A stretch of 15,509 bases of DNA from an uncultured Oscillospiraceae bacterium (lineage in GTDB: Bacteria > Bacillota > Clostridia > UBA1212 > SIG427). The notes beneath the pieces were generated by a model, which made no database searches, was not told where the DNA came from, and saw nothing but the letters and a program-made list of their open reading frames with translations. Where the stretch lies: positions 1-15,509 of the forward strand of contig CABQMV010000036.1 of the NCBI GenBank assembly GCA_902465325.1, given 5' to 3'. Positions within the stretch are counted from its first letter, which is position 1. Each line of letters opens with the position of its first letter. The position numbers and the translations under genes are program-made. Shown one piece after another: positions 1 to 7,066 of this stretch.

Positions 1-72
1 ATCTCTATCCCTTCTGCTTTATAACGAAGTTAGACTGGACTAACAACTTTGAAAAGCAGAAGGGATAGAGAT
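1..72 (+). promoter_or_regulatory. Near-perfect 72-bp palindrome over feoA RBS and start
   Basis: Bases 1-20 and 53-72 are exact reverse complements, and the inner pentamers GTTAG (29-33) and CTAAC (40-44) share the same symmetry axis (36.5). The right arm contains the feoA Shine-Dalgarno (AGAAGGGA) and the first two bases of its ATG. In RNA this would form a long hairpin hiding the ribosome binding site. In DNA the central GTTAG-N6-CTAAC dyad resembles the half-sites of DtxR/IdeR-type operators, although the spacing differs from the classic DtxR box. A DtxR-family gene lies at 2526-2894. Because the arm begins at base 1, a longer palindrome running off the window or a contig-end fold-back artefact cannot be excluded. 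Confidence 0.6.
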
Positions 73-304
73 GACACTAGACAAACTGGCTGTAGGGCAG
101 ATGGCTATTATTAAATCCGTGGGCGGAGAGGGCTCCCTGCGGCTGCGGCTGCTGGATATGGGTCTGATTCCCAGAACAGCGGTGAAAATGCAGAAAATAG
201 CGCCTATGGGGGATCCCATTGAAATTATGGTGAGAGGCTATGAGCTTACCCTTCGCAAAGACGATGCCAGAAACATTGAGCTGACGGAGGTGAAGGAGCC
301 GTGA
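71..304 (+). CDS. feoA: Ferrous iron transport protein A (FeoA)
   Basis: This 77-residue protein has the length and sequence of FeoA, the small cytoplasmic SH3-like partner of the FeoB iron transporter. Typical FeoA features are visible: a basic/hydrophobic strand around LRLRLLDMGL (residues 25-34), where family members have an R-x-x-x-M/L-G-L turn, and the closing strand 'GYELTLRKDDARNIEL' (57-72). FeoA is thought to modulate FeoB activity by contact with its cytosolic domain. The start is the ATG at 71, preceded by AGAAGGGA about 6 bases away. That RBS lies inside the arm of a long palindrome. The stop codon overlaps the GTG start of feoB (GTGA), so the two are translationally coupled. Confidence 0.95.
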   Translation: MTLDKLAVGQMAIIKSVGGEGSLRLRLLDMGLIPRTAVKMQKIAPMGDPIEIMVRGYELTLRKDDARNIELTEVKEP

Positions 305-2307
305 TTTTTGCCCTAGTAGGGAACCAGAACTGTGGAAAGACGACTCTTTTCAACGCGCTCACAGGATCCAATCAGCACGTAGGAAATTTCCCGGGTGTTA
401 CGGTAGACCAGAAGACAGGAATGATTAAGGGGCAGGCGGATTGCTCTGTGGTAGACCTTCCAGGAATTTACTCTATTCGCCCTTATACCCAGGAGGAAAT
501 TGTTACCCGGGATTTTATCTTGACCGGTAAGCCGGACGGTATTATTAATATTATTGATGCAACGAATATCGAACGCAATCTTTATCTGACGCTGCAGCTG
601 CTGGAATTGCATATTCCTACTGTTATTGCGCTGAACATGATGGACGAGGTCCGCGCCAATGGCGGGTCTGTGGATATCCAGCAAATGAGCCGGCAGCTGG
701 GGGTACCGGTGGTCCCTATCAGCGCCAGTAAAGGAGAAGGTGTGTCAGAGCTGATTGCTCAGCTTCTTCGCACGGCAAAAAACAGGATTTTACCTTCCGT
801 AATGGATTTTTGTGGAGACGGGCCGGTACACCGGTGTATCCATGCGACCGCCCATATTATAGAGGATCATGCAGAGAAGCTGGGCGTCTCTCCTCGTTTC
901 TGCGCAACAAAACTGATTGAAGGGGATGCCTCCTTTGCGGAGCGTCTGGAGCTGGATCAGAATGAGCGGGAGCTTTTAGAGCACAGTATTGTTGAAATGG
1001 AGAATGAGACCGGACTGGACCGGAACGAGGCCCTGGCTGATATGCGTTATACCTTTATTGAAAAGGCCGTGGCTACTTCTGTGGTAAAATGTCACGAAAG
1101 CAGAGAGCATAGGAGAAGTGTTTCTATAGACTGGGTCCTGACCGGGAAGTTTACAGCGATTCCTTTCTTTTTCTGTATTATGTTTCTGGTGTTCTGGCTT
1201 ACCTTTGATGTTATTGGACAGAATCTGTCAGATCTGCTTTCGGCCGGAATTGACGGGCTGGCTTCCGTTGTAGACAGAAGTCTTACCTCTTATGGCATCA
1301 ATCCTGTGGTACACAGCCTGATTATAGACGGGATTTTTACTGGGGTGGGAAGCGTACTCAGCTTTCTGCCTATTATTGTAACGCTGTTTTTCTTTTTATC
1401 TATATTGGAGGATACCGGTTATATGGCCCGAATTGCTTTTGTGATGGATAGGCCGCTGCGTAAAATCGGTTTGTCCGGCCGCAGCTTTGTTCCCATGCTG
1501 GTAGGTTTTGGCTGTTCGGTTCCGGCTATTATGGCCACGCGGACACTGGCTTCGGACAGGGACCGTAAAATGACTATTTTACTGACTCCTTATATGAGCT
1601 GTTCGGCAAAGATCCCTATTTATGCTGTATTTACGGCGGCTTTCTTTCCGAAATATAAGGCGCTGGTTATGATTTGCCTGTATGTGGCAGGGATTTTGTT
1701 GTCTGTCCTGGTGGCGCTGCTGCTGAAGGGTACGGCCTTTCGTGGTCAGCCGGTTCCTTTTGTCATGGAGCTTCCCAATTATAGATTTCCCTCTCCCAGA
1801 AGTGTCTTTCTGCTGCTGTGGGATAAGGCGAGGGATTTTCTGCAGAGAGCGTTTACCATTATTTTCGTGGCAGCTATGCTGATTTGGTTTTTACAGACCT
1901 TTGACACCCGGCTTAATGTAGTAGAGGACAGCAGTGAGAGTCTGCTGGCCCTGGTGGGGCAGTTCATAGCGCCGCTGTTTAGTCCTCTGGGCTTTGGCGA
2001 CTGGCGGGTGGCGACTTCTCTGATTTCCGGCTTTACTGCCAAGGAAGCGGTGGTAAGTACTTTATCTGTTTTGATGGGAACCAGCATGTCGGATTTAGGA
2101 GGGGCTCTGAGCGGGTTATTTACTCCTCTGTCCGCGGTGAGCTTTTTGCTGTTTACCTTGCTGTATACTCCCTGTGTGGCTGCGGTGGCGACCATTCGCA
2201 GAGAACTGAAATCAAGGCTTGCCACAGCAGGCGTTGTCATTATGCAGTGTACGGTGGCCTGGCTGACGGCCTGTCTTGTCTACCAGATAGGAGGATTTTT
2301 GTTTTGA
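301..2307 (+). CDS. feoB: Ferrous iron transporter FeoB
   Basis: This is the 668-residue membrane protein that imports Fe(II). The N-terminal G domain shows the P-loop GNQNCGKTT (residues 7-15), NFPGVTVD (29-36, G2 region), DLPG (52-55, G3), NMMD (112-115, G4) and SAS near 141 (G5). A helical linker follows to about residue 275, then the hydrophobic Gate and FeoB_C membrane regions, including 'LVGFGCSVPAIMATRTL' with the conserved pore-region Cys and 'GFTAKEAVVSTLSVL'. The length is typical of clostridial FeoB and shorter than E. coli FeoB. The start is GTG at 301, overlapping the feoA stop, with a GGAGGTGA/GAAGGAG-rich RBS just upstream. The protein is complete with no sign of disruption. 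Confidence 0.97.
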   Translation: MIFALVGNQNCGKTTLFNALTGSNQHVGNFPGVTVDQKTGMIKGQADCSVVDLPGIYSIRPYTQEEIVTRDFILTGKPDGIINIIDATNIERNLYLTLQLLELHIPTVIALNMMDEVRANGGSVDIQQMSRQLGVPVVPISASKGEGVSELIAQLLRTAKNRILPSVMDFCGDGPVHRCIHATAHIIEDHAEKLGVSPRFCATKLIEGDASFAERLELDQNERELLEHSIVEMENETGLDRNEALADMRYTFIEKAVATSVVKCHESREHRRSVSIDWVLTGKFTAIPFFFCIMFLVFWLTFDVIGQNLSDLLSAGIDGLASVVDRSLTSYGINPVVHSLIIDGIFTGVGSVLSFLPIIVTLFFFLSILEDTGYMARIAFVMDRPLRKIGLSGRSFVPMLVGFGCSVPAIMATRTLASDRDRKMTILLTPYMSCSAKIPIYAVFTAAFFPKYKALVMICLYVAGILLSVLVALLLKGTAFRGQPVPFVMELPNYRFPSPRSVFLLLWDKARDFLQRAFTIIFVAAMLIWFLQTFDTRLNVVEDSSESLLALVGQFIAPLFSPLGFGDWRVATSLISGFTAKEAVVSTLSVLMGTSMSDLGGALSGLFTPLSAVSFLLFTLLYTPCVAAVATIRRELKSRLATAGVVIMQCTVAWLTACLVYQIGGFLF

Positions 2308-2468
2308 ATACGGCGGACTATATTTTACTGGGGATCATTTTTGTGGCTGCCATACTGGCTTTGTGCTGTCTCCTGAGGCGCAGAAGAAAGGGCGGTAGCT
2401 GTGGGGACTGCCACCGCTGCGGCGGATGTAAAGGTCAGGAGCGGCAGGGACATAAGGATGATTTGTAA
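2304..2468 (+). CDS. FeoB-associated Cys-rich membrane protein
   Basis: This 54-residue peptide follows feoB directly. I chose the TTG at 2304 as start: an AGGAGGA box at 2289-2295 is 8 bases upstream, and the TTGA overlap with the feoB stop copies the GTGA coupling between feoA and feoB. A longer frame exists upstream but lies inside feoB. The peptide has one N-terminal membrane segment (about residues 5-23), a basic run of RRRR, then a Cys cluster of the form C-x2-C-x2-C-x2-C ('CGDCHRCGGC'). This matches the FeoB-associated Cys-rich family common in Clostridia. The Cys cluster may bind or sense iron, but no biochemical role is known to me. Confidence 0.88.
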   Translation: MNTADYILLGIIFVAAILALCCLLRRRRKGGSCGDCHRCGGCKGQERQGHKDDL

Positions 2469-2490
2469 AACTTTTACTTTTATGCTATCC

Positions 2491-2517
2491 TATAATAAGC
2501 TGTGATTAGGAAAGGAG
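2491..2517 (+). promoter_or_regulatory. Possible promoter -10 and RBS of the DtxR-family gene
   Basis: A TATAAT hexamer at 2491-2496 follows the Cys-rich gene, and an AAAGGAG Shine-Dalgarno lies at 2511-2517, 8 bases before the ATG at 2526. No good -35 is found at 16-18 bases upstream of the -10 (the region is AT-rich), so promoter strength is uncertain and read-through from feo may also drive the gene. Confidence 0.4.
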
Positions 2518-2525
2518 TGCATTTC

Positions 2526-2894
2526 ATGCATCTTCAGGAATCAGGAGAAATGTACCTTGAGACACTGTTGATTTTATCTGAGAAAAGCGGCGCTGTGCGC
2601 GCCATTGATGTAGGCGAATATATGGGATTTTCCAAGCCCAGTGTCAGCCGGGCCATTGGACTTCTGAAGCAGGGAGGCTATGTGAGATCCGACGCCGACG
2701 GTTTCCTTGTCCTCACAGAAGAGGGAAGGCGGGTAGCGGAGAAAACATATGAGCGGCATCGTCTTCTGCAGGATTTCTTTGTCCGTCTGGGGGTAGGAAA
2801 AGAGACGGCGGCAGAGGATGCCTGTAAAATAGAGCATGACATCAGCGACGAAACCTTTGAAGCCATTAAGAGACATGTAGCGCAAAACCGGTAA
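2526..2894 (+). CDS. DtxR/MntR-family metal-dependent transcriptional regulator
   Basis: This 122-residue protein has the DtxR-family layout: an N-terminal winged helix ('ESGEMYLETLLILSE' then 'VGEYMGFSKPSVSRAIGLL', about residues 5-49) and a helical dimerisation/metal-binding part with YERHRLLQDFF (near 74-84) and DACKIEHDIS (near 99-108). These carry the His and Glu ligands used for Fe/Mn in MntR and DtxR. It lacks a C-terminal SH3-like domain, so it resembles short MntR-type members. The ATG at 2526 has AAAGGAG 8 bases upstream. An earlier GTG at 2502 in the same frame has no RBS. Its place after feoAB suggests an iron-responsive repressor of feo, and the GTTAG/CTAAC dyad before feoA is a candidate target (inference). 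Confidence 0.9.
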   Translation: MHLQESGEMYLETLLILSEKSGAVRAIDVGEYMGFSKPSVSRAIGLLKQGGYVRSDADGFLVLTEEGRRVAEKTYERHRLLQDFFVRLGVGKETAAEDACKIEHDISDETFEAIKRHVAQNR

Positions 2895-2970
2895 AATTTT
2901 TATTTGGTTTTATGGATTCCCTTCCGACTGCAGACTGTTTGGAGGGACCATTCAAAGTGAGGTAAAATGC

Positions 2971-3876
2971 ATGACATTTGATCGGATACAAATAGAGGAC
3001 AAGCCTCTTTTTGACAGCCTGCTGTCTCAGAGTCCCTATGTAGACTGCGAGTACCTTTTTTCCACTTTGTTTATGTGGCAGGATGTATTAGGCTACCAAA
3101 GGGCTATAGAGGAAAATTGTATTTATGTACGGCACCTCTTTAACGGAAATTATCAGTATCACGTTCCCATCTGTGCGCCCGAAAGAATTCCCGGCTGCAT
3201 AAGGCATTTGATGGAAGCGGAGCCGGGACCGCTGGAGCTTTTCTGTGTGACAGCAGAGCATCTGAGACAGATGGGCAGTGAGCTGACAAGCCGCTTTCTT
3301 GTAGAGGAGAACCGGGACTTTGCAGATTATCTGTATGCCGGAGAGGATATCCGAGGCCTGGCGGGGAAACGGTATCACCAAAAACGGAACCATATCCGCA
3401 AATTTCAAAGTACCTATTCCTGGGATTTCAAGGTTTTTACACAGGCGGGCCGGGAGCTGCTGTCTTGTGTAGAGGTGCTGAGGCAGTGGGACGAAAATAA
3501 GCTGGAGAATGCCTCCTGGCATGAAAGGCTGCTGGTGGGAAATGAAATGAATGCCCTGGATAAGTGCATGAAATATTTTACGCAGATGGGCCTTGTGGGC
3601 GGTGTGCTGTATATTGACGGAGAACCCAGGGGCTTTACTGTAGGGGAGCTGGCTATACGAGGGGATATCCGAGTTGGCATGATTCATTACGAAAAATGTG
3701 ACAGCAGATATACCGGTGTTTATCAGGCTATTAATCAGCTGTTTGCCCAAGAAGCTCTGAGTGGAGCCGATTATATCAACCGTGAAGATGATATGGGGGT
3801 AGAGGGACTCAGAAGATCCAAGCTTACGTACCATCCCATTCGCCTAGTGGAAAAATTTACTTTAAAGGAGATTTAA
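2971..3876 (+). CDS. DUF2156 (phosphatidylglycerol lysyltransferase C-terminal-like) protein
   Basis: This 301-residue soluble protein resembles DUF2156 proteins, which have a double GNAT-like fold related to the catalytic half of MprF, the enzyme that moves aminoacyl groups from tRNA to phosphatidylglycerol. Family-like stretches are 'FDSLLSQSPYVDCEYLFSTLFMW' in the N-terminal lobe, 'GKRYHQKRNHIRKF' at mid-protein, and 'GVYQAINQLFAQEAL..ADYINREDDMGVEGLRRSKLTYHP' near the C-terminus. It has no membrane domain, so it is not a full MprF, and its substrate is unknown. ATG at 2971 is preceded by GTGAGGT. The gene after it begins within 4 bases of its stop, indicating one transcript with the COG2426-type gene. 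Confidence 0.82.
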   Translation: MTFDRIQIEDKPLFDSLLSQSPYVDCEYLFSTLFMWQDVLGYQRAIEENCIYVRHLFNGNYQYHVPICAPERIPGCIRHLMEAEPGPLELFCVTAEHLRQMGSELTSRFLVEENRDFADYLYAGEDIRGLAGKRYHQKRNHIRKFQSTYSWDFKVFTQAGRELLSCVEVLRQWDENKLENASWHERLLVGNEMNALDKCMKYFTQMGLVGGVLYIDGEPRGFTVGELAIRGDIRVGMIHYEKCDSRYTGVYQAINQLFAQEALSGADYINREDDMGVEGLRRSKLTYHPIRLVEKFTLKEI

Positions 3877-3879
3877 TTG

Positions 3880-4102
3880 ATGTTTTGGAAGTACGTTCTG
3901 ATTTTTTTCGTTTCTATGGTGCCGCTGATTGAGCTGAGGGGAGCCATTCCCATCTCTCAGGGGTGGGGACTGCCTCTGGTTTGGTCTTATGTCATTTGTG
4001 TAATCGGAAATATGCTTCCGGTTCCTGTCATTTATTTCTTTGCCAGAAAGGTTTTGCTTTGGGGAGCCAATAAAAAGTATATTGGGAACTTTTTTACTTT
4101 TT
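3880..4102 (+). pseudogene. Small multidrug-export-type membrane protein, N-terminal half (disrupted)
   Basis: The ATG at 3880 (AAAGGAG at 3864-3870) opens the first ~74 codons of a COG2426/sm_multidrug_ex membrane protein, including 'SMVPLIELRGAIPISQGWGLP' with the family's ELRGAIP motif and a second membrane segment rich in V/I/P. The frame is cut at about 4102 by the mobile element and would run only to a stop at 4126-4128. Joining base 4102 to 6452 restores one open frame through '..NFFTF-CLEKGEKGG..' to the stop at 6706-6708, giving about 159 residues, the normal family length. The family name implies export, but its function is not well established. The gene was part of the operon with the preceding DUF2156 gene. 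Confidence 0.9.
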
Positions 4103-4107
4103 ATAAG

Positions 4108-4133
4108 AAAAACCAACTAAAAATCTGATTGTC
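4108..4133 (+). repeat. Left terminal inverted repeat of the ICE remnant
   Basis: This 26-base end repeat matches the reverse complement of 6426-6451 at 21 positions, with the core ACTAAA..TCTGATT conserved. It directly follows the 5-base coupling sequence ATAAG (4103-4107), which differs from GTCTG at the other end, as expected for Tn916-family insertion without target duplication. Confidence 0.85.
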
Positions 4134-4184
4134 CGCTAAAACACTGTATCTATCAGCATTTTCAAGGGTTGAAATACTTCAAAT

Positions 4185-4201
4185 TACTACGATTTTACTA
4201 C
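4185..4201 (+). repeat. Left subterminal paired TACTAC sites (candidate integrase arm sites)
   Basis: Two TACTAC hexamers separated by 5 bases (GATTT) lie 82 bases inside the left boundary. The same pair with the spacer TCATT occurs at the right end in the same orientation. Paired short direct repeats near both ends are typical of arm-type binding sites for the N-terminal domain of Tn916-like integrases. The role here is inferred from position. Confidence 0.5.
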
Positions 4202-4337
4202 CATTGAATGAGCCTTGATACGTTAGAAATCCCAAATTTGCAAAGATATGGTACAGCACATCAGTATTGATAAACTAAAAATTGAATATCGCAAGTAGAT
4301 TATGGAACGCCGATGTTGACGTTCCTTTTCTATTTCC

Positions 4338-4363
4338 AGCCGTTCAGAAATGGACGGCTTTTT
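4338..4363 (+). terminator. Intrinsic terminator hairpin upstream of the adhesin gene
   Basis: AGCCGTTC (4338-4345) pairs with GGACGGCT (4352-4359, one G-T pair) around a 6-base loop, and the run TTTTT follows. It lies between the element's left end and the adhesin RBS (AAAGGAG, 4377-4383), with a weaker GGAACG/CGTTCC stem just before it (4304-4325). It would stop transcription entering from the interrupted host gene or, in the circular ICE form, from the opposite end. It could also act as a leader attenuator for the adhesin gene. Confidence 0.6.
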
Positions 4364-4396
4364 CTATATCCAAACGAAAGGAGAATTTTAAAAGCT

Positions 4397-6259
4397 ATGA
4401 AAAAGATATTGAAGCGATTAGCCACAGGCTTCCTTGCCTTTGCGACTATCGTTACCGCTTTGCCGACAACGGCAGTCCACGCTTCCGAGAAGCAATACTG
4501 GACAGAAAGTGCCGAGCGTGTCGGTATCGTTGAAAAAGTGATGAATGACGGCTCTATCGGTTCGACATTCAATGAGGGACACATAACCGTTGAGGGCGAG
4601 GACGCTTTCTGCGTGGATATTAACACCAACTTCCGCAACGGCTACAAGACCAGAGCCGACGCAAGCACACGCATGAGCTACGACCAGATTTCCGACGTTG
4701 CCCTCTCAATCGAGTATGTCAATCAGTATGTGCAGAGCCACAGCGGATTGAGCAGTCAGCATATCTACCTTTTGAAACAGTGCGTCGTATGGCAGAGATT
4801 GAGCGTTCATCTGGGCTGGCAATGCGATAACGTCAGAGCTTCCTATGATGAAATCCCAAAAGCGATACAGGACGAGGTATACGCTGGTGCGAAAGCCTTT
4901 GCCAGCGAGAACAAGGGACGCTATGAATGTGGCGGTTATATCTACTCTGGCGAGGGACAGGACATTGGACAGTTCTGGGCGAAACTTGCCGTAGGAAATG
5001 CCACCCTTAAAAAGACTTCCAGTAATGCCAGCATTACCGACGGGAACGGGCTTTACTCTATCGCTGGTGCGACTTATGGTGTCTATTCTGATAAGGACTG
5101 CACAAAACAGCTTGCCACCCTTACGACGGATAACAGCGGAAATACTGATACCGTGGAAGTAAAGGCTGGCACAGTCTACATCAAAGAGCTTTCCGCTCCT
5201 GCTGGCTACAAGGTGGACAATACAGTGTATTCCTTAAATGTTGAAGCTGGCAAGACAGCAACCTTGAACGTATCCGATACGCCAAAGGTCACAGAGACTC
5301 TTATCGAGCTTTTCAAGATTGATATGGAAACCCAGAAAGACGCTCCACAGGGCGACGCTTCCCTAGAGGGTGCGGAGTTCACATGGAAATTCTATGCGGG
5401 ACACTATACCGCTGACAATCTCCCCAACGAGCCTACCAAAACATGGGTGACAAAGACAATTGCTGAAAAGGACAGCGACGGCACTATCCATTATGTTTCC
5501 CGCCTTTCTGATGAATACAAGGTATCTGGGGACAGCTTCTATATACAGGACGGTAAGAACGTGCTTCCTTTAGGAACGCTGACCGTTGAGGAAACGAAAG
5601 CTCCTAACGGCTATCTTCTTGACGGTGCGTATATGCAGGCTGACGGTAGCGAAGAACAGATTAAAGGAATGTACCTTACACAGATTACCGAGGACGGCGA
5701 CATTGCCGTATTGTCTGGAAGCAATCAGTACCATGTATCAGACAAGGTTATCCGTGGCGGTGTGAAAATCCAGAAAAGAGATTTGGAAACCAGCGATACC
5801 AAAGGTCAAGGTAGTGCGACCTTGAAAGACGCTGAATTTGAAATCATTTCCTTAAATGACAATGCCGTACTTGTCGAGGGCAAGCTCTACAATAAAGGCG
5901 AAGTGGTAAAGACAATCCTTACCGACATTGAGGGCGTGGTTTCTACTTCCGCTGACCTCTTACCTTACGGGAAATACCGTATCGAGGAAAGCAAAGCACC
6001 AGCGGGCTATCTGACGGACGGTGCAGAACCGATTGAATTTGAAATCACAGAGGACGGAAAAATCGTTGACCTTACAGAGACAGACACATCAATCTACAAT
6101 CAAGTGAAGCGTGGCGACCTAGAGGGTGTCAAGATTGGTGCTGGCACACACCAGCGTCTTGCGGGAGTTCCGTTTAGGATCACAAGCAAGACCACAGGTG
6201 AGAGCCACATTAGGGTACTACGCACACGGTACTTTCAATTCAGCAAAAGCAGAACTTGA
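4397..6259 (+). pseudogene. Truncated secreted adhesin: thioester domain plus CnaB/SpaA repeats, no LPXTG anchor
   Basis: The ATG at 4397 (AAAGGAG 13 bases upstream) gives a 620-residue product with a clear signal peptide (MKKILKRLATGFLAFATIV.., cleavage probably after AVHA near residue 28). Next is a thioester-type domain: the pair 'AFCVD' (Cys) and 'LLKQCVVWQ' (Gln) would form the Cys-Gln bond used for covalent host binding. Three CnaB/SpaA-like domains follow, marked by KELSAPAGY, EETKAPNGY and EESKAPAGY with the isopeptide Glu. A fourth repeat begins at 'GVPFRITSKTTGESH' and stops abruptly near base 6208; the last ~16 residues are out-of-frame integrase sequence. Genes of this kind are common near the left end of Tn1549-like ICEs. 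With the C-terminus and sortase signal gone, any product would be released rather than wall-anchored. The GAC/TTC-rich codon use differs from the flanking chromosomal genes. Confidence 0.87.
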
Positions 6260-6281
6260 AAGGCTGGCTCTTGCTTCTTAA
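6208..6281 (+). pseudogene. int: 3' tail of a tyrosine recombinase (ICE integrase) gene
   Basis: In the frame ending with TAA at 6279-6281 the sequence reads TLGYYAHGTFNSAKAELERL followed by ALAS. This is the typical C-terminal end of a Tn916/Tn1549-type integrase, with the nucleophile Tyr expected in 'YYAH'. Only about 24 codons remain. All upstream integrase sequence, including the catalytic Arg/His residues, is replaced by the adhesin gene in a different frame, so no recombinase can be made. Its position, reading outward toward the right end about 170 bases away, matches the standard location of int in this ICE family. Confidence 0.8.
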
Positions 6282-6292
6282 ATCGGTGATTG

Positions 6293-6309
6293 TACTACTC
6301 ATTTACTAC
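6293..6309 (+). repeat. Right subterminal paired TACTAC sites (candidate integrase arm sites)
   Basis: TACTAC-TCATT-TACTAC lies just downstream of the int tail and mirrors the pair at 4185-4201 in sequence, spacing and orientation. It is a candidate arm-binding site for the missing integrase. Confidence 0.5.
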
Positions 6310-6425
6310 TTTTGGTTGCATTTTCATGCTGGTAAATGCCAGCTTTTGCAATGTATCTTCCAAACAGAAAATGCCGATAAAGCCCTAAAATACAGGCTAT
6401 ACCGACATTTACCAGCTTATGAAAA

Positions 6426-6451
6426 GATAATCAGAAATTTAGTAAGTTTTT
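6426..6451 (-). repeat. Right terminal inverted repeat of the ICE remnant
   Basis: The reverse complement matches the left repeat at 21 of 26 positions. It abuts the coupling bases GTCTG (6452-6456) and the host A-tract. The host bases on this side continue the interrupted membrane protein gene in frame. Confidence 0.85.
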
Positions 6452-6708
6452 GTCTGGAAAAAGGTGAAAAGGGCGGCAAAAAGCTACAGGAAAAAGCGGG
6501 AAAAGGCCTGTTTGTGGCTCTGATGCTGTTTGTGGGAATTCCGCTTCCCGGTACGGGCGCCTGGACCGGTACCCTGGCGGCCAGCTTGCTGGATATGGAC
6601 TTTAAGTCTACGGTAGCGGCTGTTATGCTGGGTGTGGTTTTGGCCGGTATCATTATGGGCCTGGCCAGCGCAGGACTCTTTGGAGCGATCGGCGCAATCT
6701 TCAGCTAA
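6452..6708 (+). pseudogene. Small multidrug-export-type membrane protein, C-terminal half (disrupted)
   Basis: The remaining ~85 codons of the COG2426/sm_multidrug_ex gene begin with CLEKGEKGG and contain the family's 'GIPLPGTGAWTGTLAASLL' motif and a last membrane segment rich in V, M and G. The piece is open upstream into the mobile element from an ATG at 6256, but that extension is element sequence with no evident RBS. Together with 3880-4102 it forms one intact reading frame once the element is removed. No inactivating mutation is visible apart from the insertion, so disruption looks recent. Confidence 0.9.
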
Positions 6709-6709
6709 G

Positions 6710-7003
6710 CTAGCCTACCTTTTTTCGGACCAGCACATACACGATCAGAGCGATTAATATAAATTCTATGATGACAAAGGCCGTGTTGACCATGGTTTCA
6801 TTAGGCGTTTCGCTTTCATCCGGCATTTGCACGGAAGAATCTACGAACTGACTGTTGTCTGGTGTAGAAGACGGTACGGCGGCTTTTCCGTAGCCGTTGA
6901 TCAGATGGTAGGAAAAAGCTATGCCGAGGCCCAGCACAATCAAGGCCAGTACGCCGGCTAAAATTCTTTTTATAACAATTCTTGTTTTATCATTTAGTTT
7001 CAT
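6710..7003 (-). CDS. Small two-TM hypothetical membrane protein
   Basis: This 97-residue protein has a basic N-terminus (MKLNDKTRIVIKR), a first membrane segment at about residues 13-32, a polar Ser/Pro/Asp/Glu-rich stretch of about 40 residues (probably extracytoplasmic) and a second membrane segment (about 72-92) ending in RKK. I do not recognise a family. The ATG at 7003 has AGGAGA about 11 bases upstream and a good promoter, supporting real expression. It is convergent with the broken COG2426 gene, with only one base between the stop codons. It may be a host gene bordering the decayed segment to its right. Confidence 0.75.
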   Translation of the reverse strand: MKLNDKTRIVIKRILAGVLALIVLGLGIAFSYHLINGYGKAAVPSSTPDNSQFVDSSVQMPDESETPNETMVNTAFVIIEFILIALIVYVLVRKKVG

Positions 7004-7037
7004 GGGGTATTATATCTCCTGTTTTATTATCTGTTAC

Positions 7038-7066
7038 ATAATAAAGCATTGCAGGAGATTTTGCAA
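7038..7066 (-). promoter_or_regulatory. Promoter of the small two-TM protein gene
   Basis: On the minus strand TTGCAA (7066-7061) and TATTAT (7043-7038) are 17 bases apart, a good sigma-A type spacing, and the start codon at 7003 is about 35 bases downstream with its RBS between. Leftward sequence is intact; sequence beyond 7066 looks like unrelated debris. Confidence 0.6.

Larger units (their letters stand above)
4103..6456 (+). mobile_element. Gutted Tn916/Tn1549-type conjugative transposon (both ends, interior deleted)
   Basis: A 2.35 kb insertion splits the COG2426 gene. Terminal inverted repeats lie at 4108-4133 and 6426-6451 (21 of 26 positions match). The left junction reads TTTTT-ATAAG-AAAAAC and the right junction GTTTTT-GTCTG-GAAAAA, so the ends sit next to 5-6 bp variable coupling bases in a T-tract/A-tract target, as is known for Tn916-family integrases. 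Both ends carry a subterminal pair TACTAC-N5-TACTAC (4185-4201 and 6293-6309), plausibly integrase arm sites. Inside are a surface adhesin gene at the left end and only the 3' tail of a tyrosine integrase gene at the right end, the usual layout of these ICEs, but conjugation, replication and resistance genes are missing. Naming of the exact ICE lineage is inference. Confidence 0.85.

Noticed and set aside
6256..6451. Coding extension from ATG 6256 into the C-terminal COG2426 fragment
   Set aside because: This stretch is integrase tail, ICE end and arm sites read in another frame; it is not a genuine N-terminus.
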